64,000 nt of DNA, from positions 1-64,000 of the forward strand of contig CALZFC010000060.1 in NCBI GenBank assembly GCA_945643635.1, given 5' to 3'. The notes under the pieces were generated by a model that saw only the letters and a program-made list of their open reading frames with translations, did no database searches and was not told the DNA's origin. Source of the stretch: Allodiplogaster sudhausi. Lineage: Eukaryota > Nematoda > Chromadorea > Rhabditida > Diplogasteridae. The stretch's first letter is position 1; every line of letters begins with the position of its first letter. Position numbers and translations under genes: made by a program. Shown here in pieces: positions 60,951 to 64,000 of this stretch.

Positions 60951-62374
60951 ATTAAAGGTATAGAAGATATGAAAGTTCTCATCTAATACTCATTTGAAAA
61001 ATATTCTACGTCGTTTCAGAACCGCCGGATGAGAACCTTGCCCGGCCGCATCAATAGGGCCAAATGTGTAGAGGAATGTGGATTCACTGCAAGATTGAGG
61101 CGTATTTTGCGAAGCATCGGTACTTGTATAAAGTAACGCTCTTGAAATATGTGCCTTCAAATTTAGATTTACATATTTCTCGTAAATATTTCTCAACATG
61201 AAGGTAAGCTTTTAAAACAAAAGAAGACTGTGGTTGTCTTATTTTGCATTTCTTGATAATTCATGCAGACATCTTGCCGAAAGCTTATGCTAGTTTTAAT
61301 TGTTACACTTTCGCAACCCAGAATTATATTTTGATAATTATATTCTGTAACTTAAATATCAGCATATCTAGTGATTTCTTTTAACTATACTCTTTTCTTG
61401 TAAATTTTTATCTTCTCTTCTAATTTTACCCTATTCTAGTTATCTATTATTTTATTTTATATTCTATTTATATCAGTTACTTCTAATACATATGTTATTA
61501 GCGCTCTTTTCCTGAATTAAGTGGCTTTCCTAGAAGCAGCCCACGACAGTACACATACAAATATATATATATATCTGTTTTGCACTGCATTTAATATTAT
61601 TTCACTTTAAAACTCAAGCTGATAAACATGAATGAATCAATGGGATTCTTTAGCTATATGTACATACTATGTATATAGGAATCGAAAAGTTGGCTGAATT
61701 TGGGCGCGTAATTAAATTTTTTTTGCTTCTTCGAGCCGAATGTCATCTGGAAATGCCAAGCAGACCACATGAGGATAAGATCAGCGTATTTCAATAAATT
61801 TTTTTTAAACCGTATACATTGCAATCTACTGACAGGTGGCGCCGCTCCCAACTCATCTCCCATTCAAGTTGGCGCCCCACCCCCTCCCGTATCGCTCCGT
61901 GCTCGATCGCCCCTCGTTCATCATCAAAGCTGTTTCTACTAAAGCGAGAGGGTAGTGGGGGGGGCAGGGGGATCGCAAGGATAAAAAGCCCAATGTCAGT
62001 GGCCACTTCGTCAGACTCACGGAATCGAAGATTCTTCGAAATACCCCACCCCCTTTGGATCCCTCGACCTCTCATTCATTAATGCATTGAAACAACTGGA
62101 TAAATGCAGAGATTGTTATAAATGAACAGCGAAGTGAGGATGCCAAATTTATGTTTTATTAATGTTTTCGTTTGTTGCCATGTGTATTTGGTTTCCTCTG
62201 TATCGTAGGTTGTCGAGTCACATGTTGAACTTTGGGAGGCAACTTCTATGGTCCATGACCAGGGAAAAGTCACTCTACATAACGATTTTCTCTCTGTCAT
62301 CCAGGCAATCAGAGAATAATGATGGAAAATAAGATTGTCAAACAAAACAAATGGCAGATATTCTGGGCGTGCCT
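60951..62374. other. Gene-free interval with a diverged SINE-like copy
   Basis: At 61838-62075 the sequence AGGTGGCGCCGCTC... through GTGGCCACTTCGTCAGACTC parallels the 57880 element (GTGGCGCCGCTC, CGGCCACTTCGACGA). The rest is AT-rich with nothing I can support. Confidence 0.5.
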
Positions 62375-63014
62375 TAGCCGAAGAGGCCCAATCCCATGTT
62401 GTAGTATGACTCCTCCTTCTCTTCCTTCTTCGCCGACTTTTTCTCGTCGGCAGCAGCGGCTCCGCCTCCTCCTAACACGCTGACCAGCCGCGGCATTAAT
62501 CTTGCCTGTTGTCCTGGACATGTCATGGACAAGCGGTCATGACCGTTCGTGGTCATTACCATGTCAAGGACATGTCAGGGACATGTCATGGACATGTCAA
62601 AGACAGTGTACTGGATACAATTTTCTTACATTCTTATATTTTTATTGTCATTTTGATGCTCATTTGATATATAATATTTTATAGGTCTCCACCTTTACGC
62701 ACTCTCTCGCCATGGTCATGACCACATAAGGGACAAGCCGAGAAAAGTGTCCATGACCGTTGCGATTTTTTCCTGTTTTGTCCAGGACACGTCTGGGACA
62801 TGTCTTAGACATGTCCTAGACCCCTGTGTATTAAGATAGGCAGAAGTGAATGTGTCCAGGACATGTGTCCGTTTCATTCTGAAACGGTTATGACAGCTTG
62901 TCCATGACATGTCCAGGACAAAAGGCAAGATTAATGCCGCGGCAGGACACACGCGTAGCCATCGCTCAGTTCGAGCTACGACTTGCCCGCCAGACGAATC
63001 ACCGCCAGCTTCTG
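62375..63014 (-). pseudogene. Acidic ribosomal protein (P2-type) relic split by a transposable element
   Basis: Minus strand 62487 to 62375 reads LVSVLGGGGAAAADEKKSAK then KEEKEESYYNMGLGLFG and TAA. That is the Gly/Ala hinge and shared C-terminus of stalk P proteins (family ending EESDDDMGFGLFD), with the last Asp residues replaced, so it is decayed. On the other side of the inserted element (62946-63014) a short piece may continue upstream (LAGKS, stop, LELSDGY) behind an acceptor-like TTTCAG. Functional P proteins need the acidic end, so this is a pseudogene. Confidence 0.6.
62488..62942. mobile_element. CCGCG-family element, copy 3 (455 bp)
   Basis: CCGCGGCATTAATCTTGCC ends are inverted at both sides, flanked by CAG (62485-62487 and 62943-62945). 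It is an internally deleted relative of the 55917 element with the same GACATGTC-rich sub-terminal regions. It is inserted in the ribosomal P-protein relic. Confidence 0.88.
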
Positions 63015-63813
63015 CTGAAATCACAACAAGCACATTAATATAAGCAACAATAAAATCTTGCGATATAATGTTTATGAGAGACAATTCGATAAAAAAGCTA
63101 GGGATTATATTAAGATGTCCGGAAGTTACATTGAAACGTCATTTATCCCATGTAATATATATGATACAACCAATAAATTGGTTGAGCAAGAAAAAACCAT
63201 TCTTCTTACTATGAACTCATCCAAAATTTATAACTAGCTTTGAAAACAGAACTTGTAAAGATACGCACGCATTAAGGGACAAGAACGATTGTTTTGCGAG
63301 CCAAATTAATATACATATGTATGTATTTAGCCATTCTGGAAAAAAAGAAACCGAAAAATCACAATTATAGAGTCGACGAAAAAACAAACATTTAATTTGT
63401 GTCTAGAGTAATGGGAATATCATTAAATCCAACTTTAGGATATGTTTACTTTTTTACATGCAATCTCAAATTTTTTTTAAAATCGTCACAACTTCATTTT
63501 ATTTAAAAAAATTATGATATGTACAAAGTTATGTGCTAAGTTCGCTTTGTCAATGAATAAACGCGGACAAAAAATAAGTACAAAGTTTTTAATTTGCTAA
63601 ACCATTTCGAGATTTAATAGAATTGAAAATACACCCAAATTTCTGATATTTGTTTTTTTTTCACTTTGAACCATGACATTCGAATTTTCCAACTTGAAAA
63701 TGTATTTCATCACGTAATGTAAAACCATTGTTGAACACAGTCTTGAGTCAATTTGGGTATTCATACCTGTTTGCATATTCATAATGTTAGACTATCTTTT
63801 ATACTTTTGATGT
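63015..63813. other. AT-rich gene-free interval
   Basis: No supported exon or repeat. It leads into the conserved 5' module of the next ET gene. Confidence 0.6.
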
Positions 63814-64000
63814 CGATCCGTAGACAGAACTAGGGAAAAGAAATCATTTCACTTGACATCGCCCGCGGAGAGAAGTCGACTCGGGAAGAGCAGCGGCTTT
63901 TCGGCAGAAGAATGGAAGAACTTGTCAGCCATCCCAGCCTCTTTCGTCCTCTTTGCACTCGTTTTCCTTCAATCTTTTCTTCCAACAAAAAGCTTTCAAA
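63814..64000 (+). CDS. 5' end of a further single-domain ET gene (copy D), cut by the window edge
   Basis: The conserved module (CGATCCGTAGACAGAACT... to GCGGCTTTTCGGCAGAAGA) ends at ATG 63912. The ATG frame (MEELVSHPSLFRPLC) is not a good signal peptide. The frame one base later reads LSAIPASFVLFALVFLQSFL, which is. Either the true start lies elsewhere or the copy is shifted. The domain exon should follow outside the window. Confidence 0.45.

Noticed and set aside
62716..63084. 122-codon minus frame joining the ribosomal relic and element DNA
   Set aside because: Most of it is the terminal repeat of the CAG element; similar frames appear in the other copies.
1..64000. CRISPR array, rRNA, bacterial operon or phage features
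   Set aside because: No spaced identical repeats, ribosomal RNA or prokaryotic gene layout; the sequence is clearly intron-rich and eukaryotic.

Overview
The window is eukaryotic genomic DNA, almost certainly from a nematode (rhabditid or diplogastrid grade). I cannot name the species. The reasons are small GC-rich exons in AT-rich introns, open reading starts directly behind splice-acceptor-like sites (consistent with SL trans-splicing), several Cys-rich domains of the nematode ET-module / Ly6-like type, and a possible cuticle-collagen fragment. The DNA is saturated with CT and GA simple repeats. Most long Ser/Leu or Arg/Glu open frames are translations of those repeats, not genes. All gene models were built by hand from splice sites and phase continuity.

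Layout. 1-1671 is a CT-rich tandem repeat of about 141 bp. 3257-8576 holds a Pro/Ala-rich region leading into a well-supported multi-exon gene for a small charged, coiled-coil-like protein of unknown function. 11800-17487 is a complete 16-exon secreted histidine acid phosphatase with a GPI-like C-terminus. 20072-34565 is a 24-exon gene for a large surface protein with three Cys-rich ET/Ly6-like domains, a signal peptide and a hydrophobic C-terminus; its first intron is 6.5 kb of mostly simple repeats. 36009-36804 is a compact 3-exon gene for GTP cyclohydrolase I feedback regulatory protein (GFRP).

From about 38.7 kb to the end the window is a young, rearranged multigene cluster. It holds single-domain ET/Ly6-like membrane proteins (41.0, 43.8 and 46.5 kb, the 5' end of a further copy at 63.8 kb, inverted relics at 58.5 and 60.8 kb), a small secreted-peptide gene on the minus strand (44.7-45.1 kb), and two tandem copies of an unrecognised Lys/Thr-rich gene (47.9-52.1 and 52.7-55.6 kb). 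The duplication joint can be read directly. Behind the first ET gene lies a row of alternative last exons giving different cytoplasmic tails.

Mobile elements can be defined by target-site duplications visible in the sequence: a TA-flanked MITE family, a family starting CCGCG that always sits at CAG, two GC-rich hAT-like elements with 8-bp duplications, and tRNA-derived SINE-like copies. Two families land on splice sites: CCGCG elements directly behind acceptor-type CAGs, and one hAT element directly behind a 5' splice site, which it duplicates. I found no CRISPR array, no rRNA and no convincing functional tRNA.
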